In this document: positions 52,853 through 61,328 of the stretch, piece by piece
Layout: each line of letters begins with the position of its first letter
Numbering within the stretch: position 1 is the stretch's first letter
DNA from: Haloglomus salinum
GTDB taxonomy: Archaea; Halobacteriota; Halobacteria; Halobacteriales; Haloarculaceae
Direction: 5' to 3'
Assembly: GCF_024298825.1 (NCBI RefSeq)
Contig: NZ_CP101153.1
Span: 2,666,001 to 2,730,000 of the forward strand
Length of the DNA stretch: 64,000 bases
Notes under the pieces: model-generated
The model's input: only the letters and a program-made list of their open reading frames with translations
Database searches by the model: none
What the model was told of the DNA's origin: nothing
Translations under genes and position numbers: made by a program

Positions 52853-53695
52853 TCACTCGCGCTCGTGGACCCAGAACGTCTCCGCCTCGGTGACCTCCTT
52901 CTTGAATATCGGAACCTCGTCTTTCAGCCGGTCGATGCCGTCCTCGACCGTCCGGAAGGCCTCCTCGCGGTGGCCGGCGAGGACGACAACGAAGACGATG
53001 TCCTCTCCGTCCGGGATGACACCAGTCCGGTGGTGGAGCCGGACCTCGAAGACGCCGTCGCGGGTCGCCAGTTCGTCCTCGATGGCACGCATCCGCGTCG
53101 CCGCGACCGCCTCGTACTTCTCGAACTCCAGGTACTGGGTGCGGTCATCGTCCGGGTCGTCACGCGCGCGAACGCGGCCAGTGAACGTGGCGATGGCGCC
53201 CGACCGGTCGGCGTCGGGTGCGCGTTTCACCTCGGCGACCAGCGATTCCAGGGTCTCGAACGGCTCCGTCTCCTCGATGGCGGCGACGAGGTCGGCCGTC
53301 GGCCCGTCCGGGTCCGCGACACGGGCGATGACCTCGCCCGGCGGCTCCGCGTCCCCGATGACGACCTTGGGCAGGTCGGCCTCCGGGAACCCGACGGCGA
53401 GCGCGTAGTCGTGGTCCGGTGCGAGGCGCTCGATGGCGTCCCGAAGCGACGGCCCCGGGCCGCTGGCCGCCCACGACTCGGCGCCCAGCCGGTAGGTGGT
53501 GTCGGCGGCGTCGATGCTAGCTGTTCCGGTAGCGGCCCCGCCGTCGGATGTCTCCGCCGAGGGTTGTCCCGCTCCGCTCGGCTCCCCGCCGTCCTCGGCG
53601 ACCTGGTGGACGAGTCCGACCCGGCCAGCCAGCGCGTCGGCCAGCCGACCGGCCAGCCGGTCCGCGCCGGGGCCACAGACGACAACTGCGTGCAT
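52853..53695 (-). CDS. moaE: Molybdopterin synthase catalytic subunit MoaE with N-terminal MobB-like extension
   Basis: The C-terminal 130 residues (from about 150) are MoaE, the large subunit that transfers sulfur to precursor Z to form molybdopterin: SGAIATFTGRVRARDD, LEFEKYEAVAATRM, VRLHHRTGVIPDGED, VVVLAGHREEAFRTVEDGID and the Lys pair in VPIFKKEVTEAETFWVHE. Residues 1-145 resemble MobB in layout (VVVCGPGADRLAGRLADAL, DYALAVGFPEADLPKVVIGD) but the P-loop lacks GKT/S, so GTP binding is unlikely. The ATG at 53695 has a TATA-like element about 28 nt upstream. It is divergent from UMP kinase. The small subunit MoaD is not in the window. Confidence 0.9.
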   Translation of the reverse strand: MHAVVVCGPGADRLAGRLADALAGRVGLVHQVAEDGGEPSGAGQPSAETSDGGAATGTASIDAADTTYRLGAESWAASGPGPSLRDAIERLAPDHDYALAVGFPEADLPKVVIGDAEPPGEVIARVADPDGPTADLVAAIEETEPFETLESLVAEVKRAPDADRSGAIATFTGRVRARDDPDDDRTQYLEFEKYEAVAATRMRAIEDELATRDGVFEVRLHHRTGVIPDGEDIVFVVVLAGHREEAFRTVEDGIDRLKDEVPIFKKEVTEAETFWVHERE

Positions 53696-53743
53696 GAGCG
53701 ATACCAGGTCGGCTCGGGGCTTGTATCCCCCGGGTAATCGGAC

Positions 53744-53761
53744 GTTAAGCGGAAGCTTAAC
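53744..53761. promoter_or_regulatory. Palindrome GTTAAGC-GGAA-GCTTAAC in the moaE/pyrH divergent promoter
   Basis: Perfect 7-bp arms around GGAA. The right arm (GCTTAAC) is about 28 nt before the pyrH ATG and may be its TATA box; the palindrome would let one protein block it. The moaE TATA-like element (53720-53728) is 16 nt to the left. Confidence 0.45.
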
Positions 53762-53786
53762 CGACCGGCCGGGGGTACGCTCGGAC

Positions 53787-54482
53787 ATGAAAGTAGTCGT
53801 CTCCGTCGGGGGGAGCGTCCTCGCGCCGGACCTGGCTGCCGACCGGGTCGCCGCGTACGGCGACGTGCTCGTGGACCTCGCCGCGGACCACGAGGTGGCC
53901 GCGGTCGTCGGTGGTGGGCGGGTCGCGCGCGAGTACATCGATGCGGCCCGCCAGCTGGGGGGCAACGAGATCGAACTCGACCAGCTCGGCATCGGCGTGA
54001 CGCGCCTGAACGCCCGTCTGCTCGGTGCCGCGATGGAGGGTCCTGTCAAGCCACCCGAGGAGTACGACGCCGCTGCCGAGGCGCTGCGCCGTGACGGTCT
54101 CGTCGTGATGGGTGGGGTCGTGCCCGGGCAGACCACCGACGCCGTCGCCGCGGCGCTGGCCGAGTACGTCGAGGCGGACCTGCTGGTGTACGCCACGTCG
54201 GTGCCCGGCGTGTTCGACGCGGACCCCAACGAGGACCCCGACGCCGAGCGGTACGACCGCCTTCCCGCGGCGGAACTGGTCGAACTCGTCGCCTCGGGCG
54301 GCTCGCTCGGCTCTGCCGGCTCGAACGCCCCCATCGACCTCCTCGCGGCGAAGCTGGTCCAGCGCTCGGGCACGCGGACGCTCGTCCTCGACGGCGAGGA
54401 CCCCGACCGCGTCCGCGGTGCGGTCCGTGACGGCGACTACGACGGCACCGAAATCGTCCCCGACGCGGAGGTGGAGTCGTGA
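53787..54482 (+). CDS. pyrH: UMP kinase, archaeal type
   Basis: Phosphorylates UMP to UDP in pyrimidine synthesis. The 231-residue amino-acid-kinase-fold protein starts MKVVVSVGGSVLAPDL (phosphate-binding GGS) and has VVGGGRVAREYI, MGGVVPGQTTDAVAA and VYATSVPGVFDADPNED, which fit archaeal PyrH. The stop overlaps the GTG start of lysS (54479-54482), so the two genes are coupled. Confidence 0.95.
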   Translation: MKVVVSVGGSVLAPDLAADRVAAYGDVLVDLAADHEVAAVVGGGRVAREYIDAARQLGGNEIELDQLGIGVTRLNARLLGAAMEGPVKPPEEYDAAAEALRRDGLVVMGGVVPGQTTDAVAAALAEYVEADLLVYATSVPGVFDADPNEDPDAERYDRLPAAELVELVASGGSLGSAGSNAPIDLLAAKLVQRSGTRTLVLDGEDPDRVRGAVRDGDYDGTEIVPDAEVES

Positions 54483-56230
54483 GCGACGACTCCGGCCCGC
54501 CCGTCGATGCGGCCCCCTCGAACACCGTGGACGTGCCGCTCGACGCCGAGTCGTTCGACGCCCGCTCGCCACACACGCTCGCCGAGAGCGACCGCCAGCA
54601 CGCCTTCTGGGCCGACGCCGTCGCCGACGCCGTCGAGAACCGCGTCGAGGCGGCAATCGAGGCCGGCGAGCGCGACTCGGACGCGCCCATCGTCGTGAAG
54701 GGTGGCATCTCGCCGTCGGGCGTCCCGCACCTCGGGAACATGAACGAGGTGATGCGGGGGTACTTCGTCGCCGAGGCCCTCCGCGAGCGTGGCTACGAGG
54801 TCCGACAGGTGTTCACCACTGACGACCGTGACCCGCTCCGGAAGGTCCCCCGGAAGCTCGCGGACCTCGACGGCAACGTCGTCGGCCTTGGCGAGGTCGA
54901 GGATGCGGGCGCGCTGGGTCGCAACCTCGGCAAGCCGTACACGGCTATCCCGGACCCGTTCGGCTGCTGTGACTCCTACGGCGACCACTTCTCGGAGCTC
55001 ATCCGGCGCTCGGCCGAGCAGCTGGGCGTCGACATCGACATCGTCTCGAATACGGCGCTGTACGAGTCCGGCGAGTTCGAGGACGCCACGCGGGAGGTCC
55101 TCGCCAACGCCGACCGCGCCCGGAAGGTCCTCGCGAACTACCAGAACAAGGTCGACGCCGACTACGTCCCGTTCAACCCCATCTGCGCGGAGTGCGGGAC
55201 GGTGACCGAGACGGTCACGAGCATCGACCTCGACGCCGGCACCGTCGAGTATCGCTGTACGGATATGGAGGCCGGCGACAACGTCATCGAGGGCTGTGGC
55301 CACCAGGGGACCGCGACGTTCCGCGAGGGGAAGCTCCCGTGGCGCTTCGAGTGGCCCGCCCAGTGGCGCGTTCTCGGCGTCGACTTCGAGCCGTTCGGGA
55401 AGGACCACGCCGAGGGCTCGTGGCCCTCCGGCGACCACATCGCTCGCGCCGTCTTCGGCGACAAGCCGCCCGTTCCGATGGTGTACGAGTGGTTCACCCT
55501 CAACGGGGAGCCGTTCTCCTCGTCGGCGGGCAACGTCGTCCTCGCGGGCGAGGTGCTGGACCTGCTGGAACGGGCGGTCGTCCACTTCTTCTTCGCGAAG
55601 GACCCCAAGCGCGCCCGGGACTTCGACATCCACGCGCTCGACCAGCTGGTCGACGAGTTCGACCGCTTCGAGCGCGTCCACTTCGGCGAGGTCGAGGGTC
55701 CGGAGACCGAGCGGGAGCGCGCAGAGCGGGTCTATCCGTTCGTCGTCGACGAGGTGCGCCCGGAGCGGGTCCGCATCGCCTACACCTTCGCCGCCGTCCT
55801 CGGGATGACCGACGACCTCGACCTGCGCGAGACGATGGCCCGCCGGTCGGGCCACATCCCCGACGACGCCCCCGAGTGGGCCACCGAGGACGCGCTCGAC
55901 CGCGTCCCACTGGCACGGAACTGGGCGGTCCGCACGGACAACGAGTACAACTACCGGCTCGCCGAGGACCTGCCCGAGGTCGATTTCGACGCGAACACCG
56001 AGGCCGCGCTCACGGAACTGGCCGAGTTCATCGAGTCCGAGGGGCCGGACGGCGAGGCGCTCCAGGAGGCCGTCTACGAGACCGCGCGCGGGAACGATGT
56101 CGAGGTGGGCGACTTCTTCACGGCTGGCTACCGGCTGTTCCTCGACGAGGACCAGGGCCCGCGGCTGGGTCCGTTCCTGGCGGCGCTGGACCGGCAGTTC
56201 GTGGTCCGGCGGTTGCGGCTGGAGGGGTAG
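54479..56230 (+). CDS. lysS: Lysyl-tRNA synthetase, class I
   Basis: Charges tRNA-Lys. The class I form is typical of most archaea. The 583-residue protein starts with GTG at 54479. The HIGH-type motif is SPSGVPHLGN (residues about 81-90), the KMSKS-type site is FSSSAGNVV, and a Cys-rich zinc-like segment sits at CAECGTVT ... CGHQGT. The C-terminal helical anticodon-binding part is complete. Co-transcribed with pyrH. Confidence 0.96.
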   Translation: MSDDSGPPVDAAPSNTVDVPLDAESFDARSPHTLAESDRQHAFWADAVADAVENRVEAAIEAGERDSDAPIVVKGGISPSGVPHLGNMNEVMRGYFVAEALRERGYEVRQVFTTDDRDPLRKVPRKLADLDGNVVGLGEVEDAGALGRNLGKPYTAIPDPFGCCDSYGDHFSELIRRSAEQLGVDIDIVSNTALYESGEFEDATREVLANADRARKVLANYQNKVDADYVPFNPICAECGTVTETVTSIDLDAGTVEYRCTDMEAGDNVIEGCGHQGTATFREGKLPWRFEWPAQWRVLGVDFEPFGKDHAEGSWPSGDHIARAVFGDKPPVPMVYEWFTLNGEPFSSSAGNVVLAGEVLDLLERAVVHFFFAKDPKRARDFDIHALDQLVDEFDRFERVHFGEVEGPETERERAERVYPFVVDEVRPERVRIAYTFAAVLGMTDDLDLRETMARRSGHIPDDAPEWATEDALDRVPLARNWAVRTDNEYNYRLAEDLPEVDFDANTEAALTELAEFIESEGPDGEALQEAVYETARGNDVEVGDFFTAGYRLFLDEDQGPRLGPFLAALDRQFVVRRLRLEG

Positions 56231-56257
56231 CTGGTACTCCTGCCGGGGCCAGTCCCG

Positions 56258-57079
56258 TCAGCGCGTCTCGTCGCCCATCCCGGTGTAGAGTTCACCCTCC
56301 ATGACTGTCCAGCCCTCGTGACTCCCGGTCACGGTCACGGTCGTCTTCTGGACGAACTGATTGAAGCCGTTGCTGAGGCCGAATCCCCACTCGTTCGTGC
56401 CGGACAGTTCGAGGGCCAGGTGAGCGACGTTGTCGGCGCTCGTGTCGTACGCGACGTAGCCGGGCGTCTCGAACGTCGTGCAGGCGGCGTTCTCGTCGTC
56501 GGGCCAGTACGGCTCGCAGGCGTCGGCGGTTGGGTTCTCGACCGGGAGGACGGCGGCGCTGGCGACGGGGTCGGTCACGTCGATGCGGTCCTCGACGGGC
56601 ACGTACACCGAGAACCGGTAGTGGGTCGGCTCGGCGTACGCTTTCTTGTTGGTCATGTCCGCGGGGAGTTCGTCCTCGGGGACCTTCTCCCAGCCGAGGT
56701 GCGTGCCGTTGTCGTCGAACTCGTGGACGAGGTAGTAGAGTTCACCTTCGACGCGGTCGGCGGTCAGCGCGAGCATCGGGCCGTCCGGAGTCTCGACGAG
56801 TTCGACCTGCCAGTCGGCGGCGCCGTCCTCGGTCTCGACCGTGACGTTGGCCGCGTCGATCAGGGCCGTCCCGTTCTCGACGGGAACCGGGAGGTAGAGC
56901 GTGACGTTGGTCAGGGTCTCGTTCGTGGCGAGCGTGCCCTCGTACTGGTAGTGGCTGGTGTAGCTGCCGGCCACCCCGAAGCCACCGAGGGCGCTGAGGA
57001 GGAACAGGAAGCCACCGGCGACGACCGCTATGGCGACCACGATAGTCGCCACGGCGATGCCGATGGAGCGGAGGTTCAT
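56258..57079 (-). CDS. N-terminally anchored exported protein, unknown
   Basis: A 273-residue protein with one N-terminal hydrophobic segment (residues about 8-37) and an extracytoplasmic domain with several Asn-x-Thr/Ser sites (TNETLTNVTLYLPV). A Cys pair (DACEPYWPDDENAACTTFE) could form a disulfide. It contains YLVHEFDDNGTHLGW and ends EGELYTGMGDETR. No family recognised. It converges on lysS and is separated from moeA by about 200 bases that hold no gene. Confidence 0.75.
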   Translation of the reverse strand: MNLRSIGIAVATIVVAIAVVAGGFLFLLSALGGFGVAGSYTSHYQYEGTLATNETLTNVTLYLPVPVENGTALIDAANVTVETEDGAADWQVELVETPDGPMLALTADRVEGELYYLVHEFDDNGTHLGWEKVPEDELPADMTNKKAYAEPTHYRFSVYVPVEDRIDVTDPVASAAVLPVENPTADACEPYWPDDENAACTTFETPGYVAYDTSADNVAHLALELSGTNEWGFGLSNGFNQFVQKTTVTVTGSHEGWTVMEGELYTGMGDETR

Positions 57080-57278
57080 CTATATCACCGTGTGGTTAGA
57101 CGTGCCCTCGGGGCATATACCGCAGATCCGATTCTCGGTTTCGGAGAATCTCGAGCCGGTTCCGCGTCCCACTGGACCGCGAGAGCGGGCCGGGCCGGGC
57201 GCGGAGCGGTCGTGCCGAACGCCACTCTCAGTGTGCAGATATGATGAAAATGCGCCGATTACGGGGAAAGCTAGGGAA

Positions 57279-58523
57279 TCACGCGTAATACTCCCAGTCT
57301 TCGACGGAAATCTCGCTGCCTTCCGCGTACCCCTCCGTCTCCTCGGGCACCACGACCCAGCCGTCGGCCAGCGCCACGGACGACAGCACGCCCGAGCCCG
57401 AGGCCCGCGTCGGCGTCGCCTCTAGCCCATCCCCGCCCGACTCCTCCACCGTCACCCGCGCGAACGTCTGCACGCCCGGTTCGCTGGGGAGCTTGCGCGT
57501 CAGCGTCGCCTCCCGCGTCGGATGCTCGCGCAGCGGCATGTGGCCGGCCCACTTGATGGCGGGCCGGAGGAACTGGACGGCGTTGACGATACACGCCACC
57601 GGATAGCCGGGGAGCATCAGCACCGGCGTGTCCCGGACGACGCCGAAGCCGAACGGGTGCCCGGGTTTCAGCGCGACGCCGTGAACGAGCACCTCGCCGA
57701 GCCGGTCCACGACCTCCGGAATCAGGTCCCGCTCGCCGACCGACGAGCCGCCCGTCGTGACGATGAGGTCCTTCGTCAGGTCGCGCTCGACGGCCGCACG
57801 CAGGGCCTCGGGGTCGTCGGTGACGGTGTTGCGGTAGGTCGCGGCGCCACCCCAGCGCTCGACGTAGCGCGAGACGGTGAGGCCGTTCGTCTCGACCACC
57901 TCGCCGGGCCCGGGGTCGCGCTCGACCACCTCCTCGCCGGTCGGAATCACACCGACCGTGGGACGGTCGTGGACCTGCACGCGTCGGACGCCGCACGATT
58001 TGAGCAGTCCCATGTCGGAGGGCCGAACCTGATGGCCGGGCTCGTAGAGGCGCTGGCCGGCCTCGACATCCTCGCCGGGTGGCGCGACGTTCTCGCCCTC
58101 CGCGACGGCGTCGAACACCTCCACCTCGCCGGCGAAGCGGTCGACGTGCTCGACCATCACCACGGCGTCGGCGCCTTCCGGAAGTGCGCTCCCGGTGTGG
58201 ACGCGGGTGGCCTCGCCCGGCCTGACGCTCGCCTCCGCGGGGTCCGTGTCCTCGTCCTCACCGACCTCGCGGAGGACCTCCGGCGCGCGGTCGCTGGCGC
58301 CGAACGTGTCCGCGGCACGGACCGCGAACCCGTCCATCGCGGCGCGGTGGTAGTCCGGCACCGCGTGCCGGGCGTCGACCGGCTCGGCCAGCGCCCGGCC
58401 TTCGGCGGCCGAGAGCGGCACCGTGTCCGTCCGGTCGACGGGTGTCACGGCCTCGCGGAGCCGTTCCCGGGCGGCCGCGACGCGGGTAACCTCCTTGAAC
58501 CCGTGTTCGTGCAGGTCGCTCAT
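57279..58523 (-). CDS. moeA: MoeA-like molybdenum cofactor synthesis protein (second copy)
   Basis: A 414-residue stand-alone MoeA. Motifs: DYHRAAMDGFAVRAADTFG, HTGSALPEGADAVVMVEHVD, RPTVGVIPTGEEVV, TTGGSSVGERDLI and LMLPGYPVACIVNAV. Unlike the copy at 39677 it lacks the C-terminal PBP domain and keeps the typical GGSSVG motif. MoeA paralogues can be specific for Mo or W, and this may be such a split (inference). Start at 58523 (MSDLHEHGFKEVTRV); the frame continues upstream but overlaps the promoter of the divergent HTTM gene. Confidence 0.92.
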   Translation of the reverse strand: MSDLHEHGFKEVTRVAAARERLREAVTPVDRTDTVPLSAAEGRALAEPVDARHAVPDYHRAAMDGFAVRAADTFGASDRAPEVLREVGEDEDTDPAEASVRPGEATRVHTGSALPEGADAVVMVEHVDRFAGEVEVFDAVAEGENVAPPGEDVEAGQRLYEPGHQVRPSDMGLLKSCGVRRVQVHDRPTVGVIPTGEEVVERDPGPGEVVETNGLTVSRYVERWGGAATYRNTVTDDPEALRAAVERDLTKDLIVTTGGSSVGERDLIPEVVDRLGEVLVHGVALKPGHPFGFGVVRDTPVLMLPGYPVACIVNAVQFLRPAIKWAGHMPLREHPTREATLTRKLPSEPGVQTFARVTVEESGGDGLEATPTRASGSGVLSSVALADGWVVVPEETEGYAEGSEISVEDWEYYA

Positions 58524-58654
58524 GGTGGAGTCGAGGGGCGGGTGGCGCAAAAACGGGCGGGTCGTGGCGGGGGTCGGCCCCGCTGGACCGGGGCGGCCGC
58601 TCGTGCCCGCTGGGAGATAGAAGATACTTGTCCGCGCGGGCGAGAGCGGGGGAC

Positions 58655-60166
58655 GTGACAGGCGGCGGGCCCGAGGGCCGACTCGCACGCATCCGGGCTA
58701 CCGGTGCGTCCGCCCTCGCTCGCCGCGTCGCTGTCGACCGCCGGGCGCTGGCGGCGCTCCGTATTTCGCTCGGCCTCCTGCTTCTCGCGGACCTGCTGCT
58801 CCGTTCGCGGGCGCTCGTCGCCCACTACACCGACAGCGGGGTCATGCCCCGCACGGCGCTCCGGGAGGTCTACGGCCCGCTCGCCGATATCTCGCTCCAC
58901 GCGCTCTCGGGCGGTGTCGTACTCCAGGTCGCGTTGTTCGCCCTCGCCGGACTCGCGGCGCTCGCGCTCGCGGCCGGCTACCGGACCCGCCTCGCGGCCG
59001 TCGTCTCGTGGCTCCTGCTCGTCTCCCTGCACGCGCGTAACCCGATGCTCCTGAACGCGGGCGACTCGCTCCTCCGGCGGCTGCTGTTCTGGGGGCTGTT
59101 CCTCCCGCTGGGGAGCGTCCGGTCGCTCGACGCGCTCGCGCGGGACGAGGAGCGCGAATCCTCTGTCGGTAGTACGGTCGTGAGCGTCGCCACCGCCGCG
59201 CTGCTGGTACAGGTCGTCCTCGTCTACGCGGTCAACGCCGCCATCAAGGTCCGCGGGGAGGCGTGGGTCTCGGGCACCGCTGCCCGGTACGTCTTCGGTA
59301 TCGACCATCTGACGGTGCTGCTGGGGGATGTCCTCGCCGGCCACCCGGCGGTGCTGACGCCGCTCGCGCACCTGTGGCTCGCGTTGCTCGTCGCATCGCC
59401 GCTGTTACTCCTCCTCACGGGCTGGCCCCGCGCGCTCCTCGCCGGTGCGTTCGCTGCCGGCCACCTCGGGATGGCGCTCACCCTCCGGCTGGGGCCGTTC
59501 CCGTTCGTCTCAATGGCAGCGCTCCTCCCGTTCCTCCCGCCGCGCGTGTGGGACGTGGCCGAGCGCCGGCTGGCGGGTCTCGTCGCCCCCGACGCTCGCA
59601 CGCGTGCCCGACGGGTGGCACGGCGACTCGCCCCGTGGCTCCCCCGCGGCCCGACGCTCCCGAACGAGGTCCGGGCTCCGGGCCGCCGGGTCGTCACGGT
59701 CGTCGTGGCGGTCCTCCTCGTGACGGTGCTGGTCTGGAACGCCGTCTCGGTCGACCTCGCGCCCGCGCCACCCGAGGTGGAGGCCGCCAGCGAGGAGTAC
59801 CGCTGGGACATGTTCGCGCCGGAGCCCCGACGGGTCGGTGGGTGGTACGTCGCCCCGGCGACGACGGTGGCGGGCGACCGCGTCGACGCGTGGAACGGCG
59901 GCTCCGTCTCCTGGGCCCCCCCGGCGGACGCCACGACGACGTTCCCGACCCATCGGTGGCTGGTCTACCTGCTCGACCTCCAGCGCCCCGGTGGCGTGCC
60001 CCTGCGGGACGAGTTCGGGGCGTACCTCTGTGACCGCTGGGCGACCCGCCACGACTCCCGGTTGCAGAACGTCTCCGTGGTGTACGTCGAGCGACCCGTC
60101 CGGTTCGAGGGCCCGTCGGAGACCCGCCGGGCCGACCTCGGGACGTACGGATGTTCGGGCGGCTGA
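58655..60166 (+). CDS. HTTM-domain membrane protein (vitamin K-dependent gamma-carboxylase-like)
   Basis: With the GTG at 58655 the protein has 503 residues; a TTG at 58628 is also in frame but lies only a few bases from the TATA-like element at 58615-58625. It has several hydrophobic segments with the HTTM pattern: LAALRISLGLLLLADLLLRS, ARNPMLLNAGDSLLRRLLFW and YAVNAAIKVRGEAWVSGTA. A soluble C-terminal part (RWDMFAPEPRRVGGWYVAPA) follows the last helix. HTTM proteins include the animal gamma-glutamyl carboxylase, but most prokaryotic members are of unknown function. It directly precedes two archaeosortase-like genes, but without overlap. Confidence 0.82.
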   Translation: MTGGGPEGRLARIRATGASALARRVAVDRRALAALRISLGLLLLADLLLRSRALVAHYTDSGVMPRTALREVYGPLADISLHALSGGVVLQVALFALAGLAALALAAGYRTRLAAVVSWLLLVSLHARNPMLLNAGDSLLRRLLFWGLFLPLGSVRSLDALARDEERESSVGSTVVSVATAALLVQVVLVYAVNAAIKVRGEAWVSGTAARYVFGIDHLTVLLGDVLAGHPAVLTPLAHLWLALLVASPLLLLLTGWPRALLAGAFAAGHLGMALTLRLGPFPFVSMAALLPFLPPRVWDVAERRLAGLVAPDARTRARRVARRLAPWLPRGPTLPNEVRAPGRRVVTVVVAVLLVTVLVWNAVSVDLAPAPPEVEAASEEYRWDMFAPEPRRVGGWYVAPATTVAGDRVDAWNGGSVSWAPPADATTTFPTHRWLVYLLDLQRPGGVPLRDEFGAYLCDRWATRHDSRLQNVSVVYVERPVRFEGPSETRRADLGTYGCSGG

Positions 60167-60256
60167 CCGACGGTCAACGTGCCGCCGGCTGGCGGTCGTG
60201 AGCGTAGCGCGGCGCCAGCCACAAGCCGTATATCCCGGCACGACGACGGGCCACGT

Positions 60257-61231
60257 GTGTCGCAGGCACTGACCGACGCGCTGGCCTGGATATCCATCGC
60301 CGCGTTCGTCGTGGCGGCCCTTGCGGAGTTGCGTGACCGCCGAACGGCGAGTCTCGCCGCCGCGGGCGCGTGGACGCTGTTCGCCGTCTTCTGGCTGGCG
60401 CTCATCCCGCAGTTCCTGCTCGTCGAGAAGAGTGCCATCGAGGGCGTCCTCAGTGCGCTCGCCGTGCCGGCCTCGCTGTCGGCCGCGTACCTCCTCTACC
60501 GGGGTCGCGCGTCGCTGCTCGTCCTCACGCGTGGTGTCGCGGTGATGGGCCTCATCTACCTGCCCGCCACGACGATTCCGTGGCTCTACGGCCTCCTCAT
60601 CGAGACGACCACGGCCCAGACGGACGCGCTCATCCGGTTCGCGGGCTACGACCCGACCGTCGCCACCAACGAGGCAGGCCTCCGGAACACCTTCGTCTTC
60701 ACCACGGGCGGCCACCAGTACGAGACGTTCATCATCCTCGCCTGCACGGGGCTGGGGAGCATGGCCATCTTCGCCGGCCTCATCGCCGCCGTCCGTGCGC
60801 CGCTGCGCCGGAAACTGGCCGCGTTCGCCGTGAGCGTCCCGGTCATCTGGGTCCTCAACCTCGTCCGGAACGCGTTCATCGCGGTCGCGTTCGGGAAGCA
60901 GTGGTTCCAGGTCGCGGTCCCGCAGGTGTCGATGCTGTTCGGCATCCCGCCCGAGGAGTCGGGGCTGGTCTCGTTCTACCTCGCGGACAAGGTCATCTCG
61001 CAGTCCGCGTCGGTCGTCGCGCTCGTCCTCATCACCTACCCGGTCGTGCGGGCGCTGCCCGAACTCGCCGGCGTGCTGGACGACGCGCTGTACGTCGTCA
61101 CGTATCGGGAGTTCCACATCGCCGAGGCACTCGGGCTGGAAGCATCGGATGCCGGGGCAGCCGAGACGACCGCGACCGACGCGAGTCACGCGGCCGGTTC
61201 GGATTCCGTCGGCCACTCGGACGACGACTGA
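60257..61231 (+). CDS. Archaeosortase family protein, copy 1 (Lys at third catalytic position)
   Basis: A 324-residue membrane protein with about eight hydrophobic segments. Catalytic Cys in ILACTGLGSMAIFAG (Cys163) and Arg in LNLVRNAFIAV (Arg204), 41 residues apart as I recall for ArtA of Haloferax volcanii. The third position, Arg in that enzyme, is Lys245 here (YLADKVISQ). Archaeosortases cut surface proteins at a C-terminal PGF motif and attach lipid. The GTG at 60257 has TATA-like GTATATCC about 27 nt upstream. The acidic tail of about 40 residues is unlike the family core. Function may differ from the second copy. Confidence 0.9.
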   Translation: MSQALTDALAWISIAAFVVAALAELRDRRTASLAAAGAWTLFAVFWLALIPQFLLVEKSAIEGVLSALAVPASLSAAYLLYRGRASLLVLTRGVAVMGLIYLPATTIPWLYGLLIETTTAQTDALIRFAGYDPTVATNEAGLRNTFVFTTGGHQYETFIILACTGLGSMAIFAGLIAAVRAPLRRKLAAFAVSVPVIWVLNLVRNAFIAVAFGKQWFQVAVPQVSMLFGIPPEESGLVSFYLADKVISQSASVVALVLITYPVVRALPELAGVLDDALYVVTYREFHIAEALGLEASDAGAAETTATDASHAAGSDSVGHSDDD

Positions 61232-61328
61232 TGGCCGCATGGCGCCGGCCCGCTTCCGTTGTGGCGTCTTGTACCCCCCGAGTACACCCGGGCAAGAGCT
61301 ATAGGCCGAATCTCCCAACGGTGGAGCG

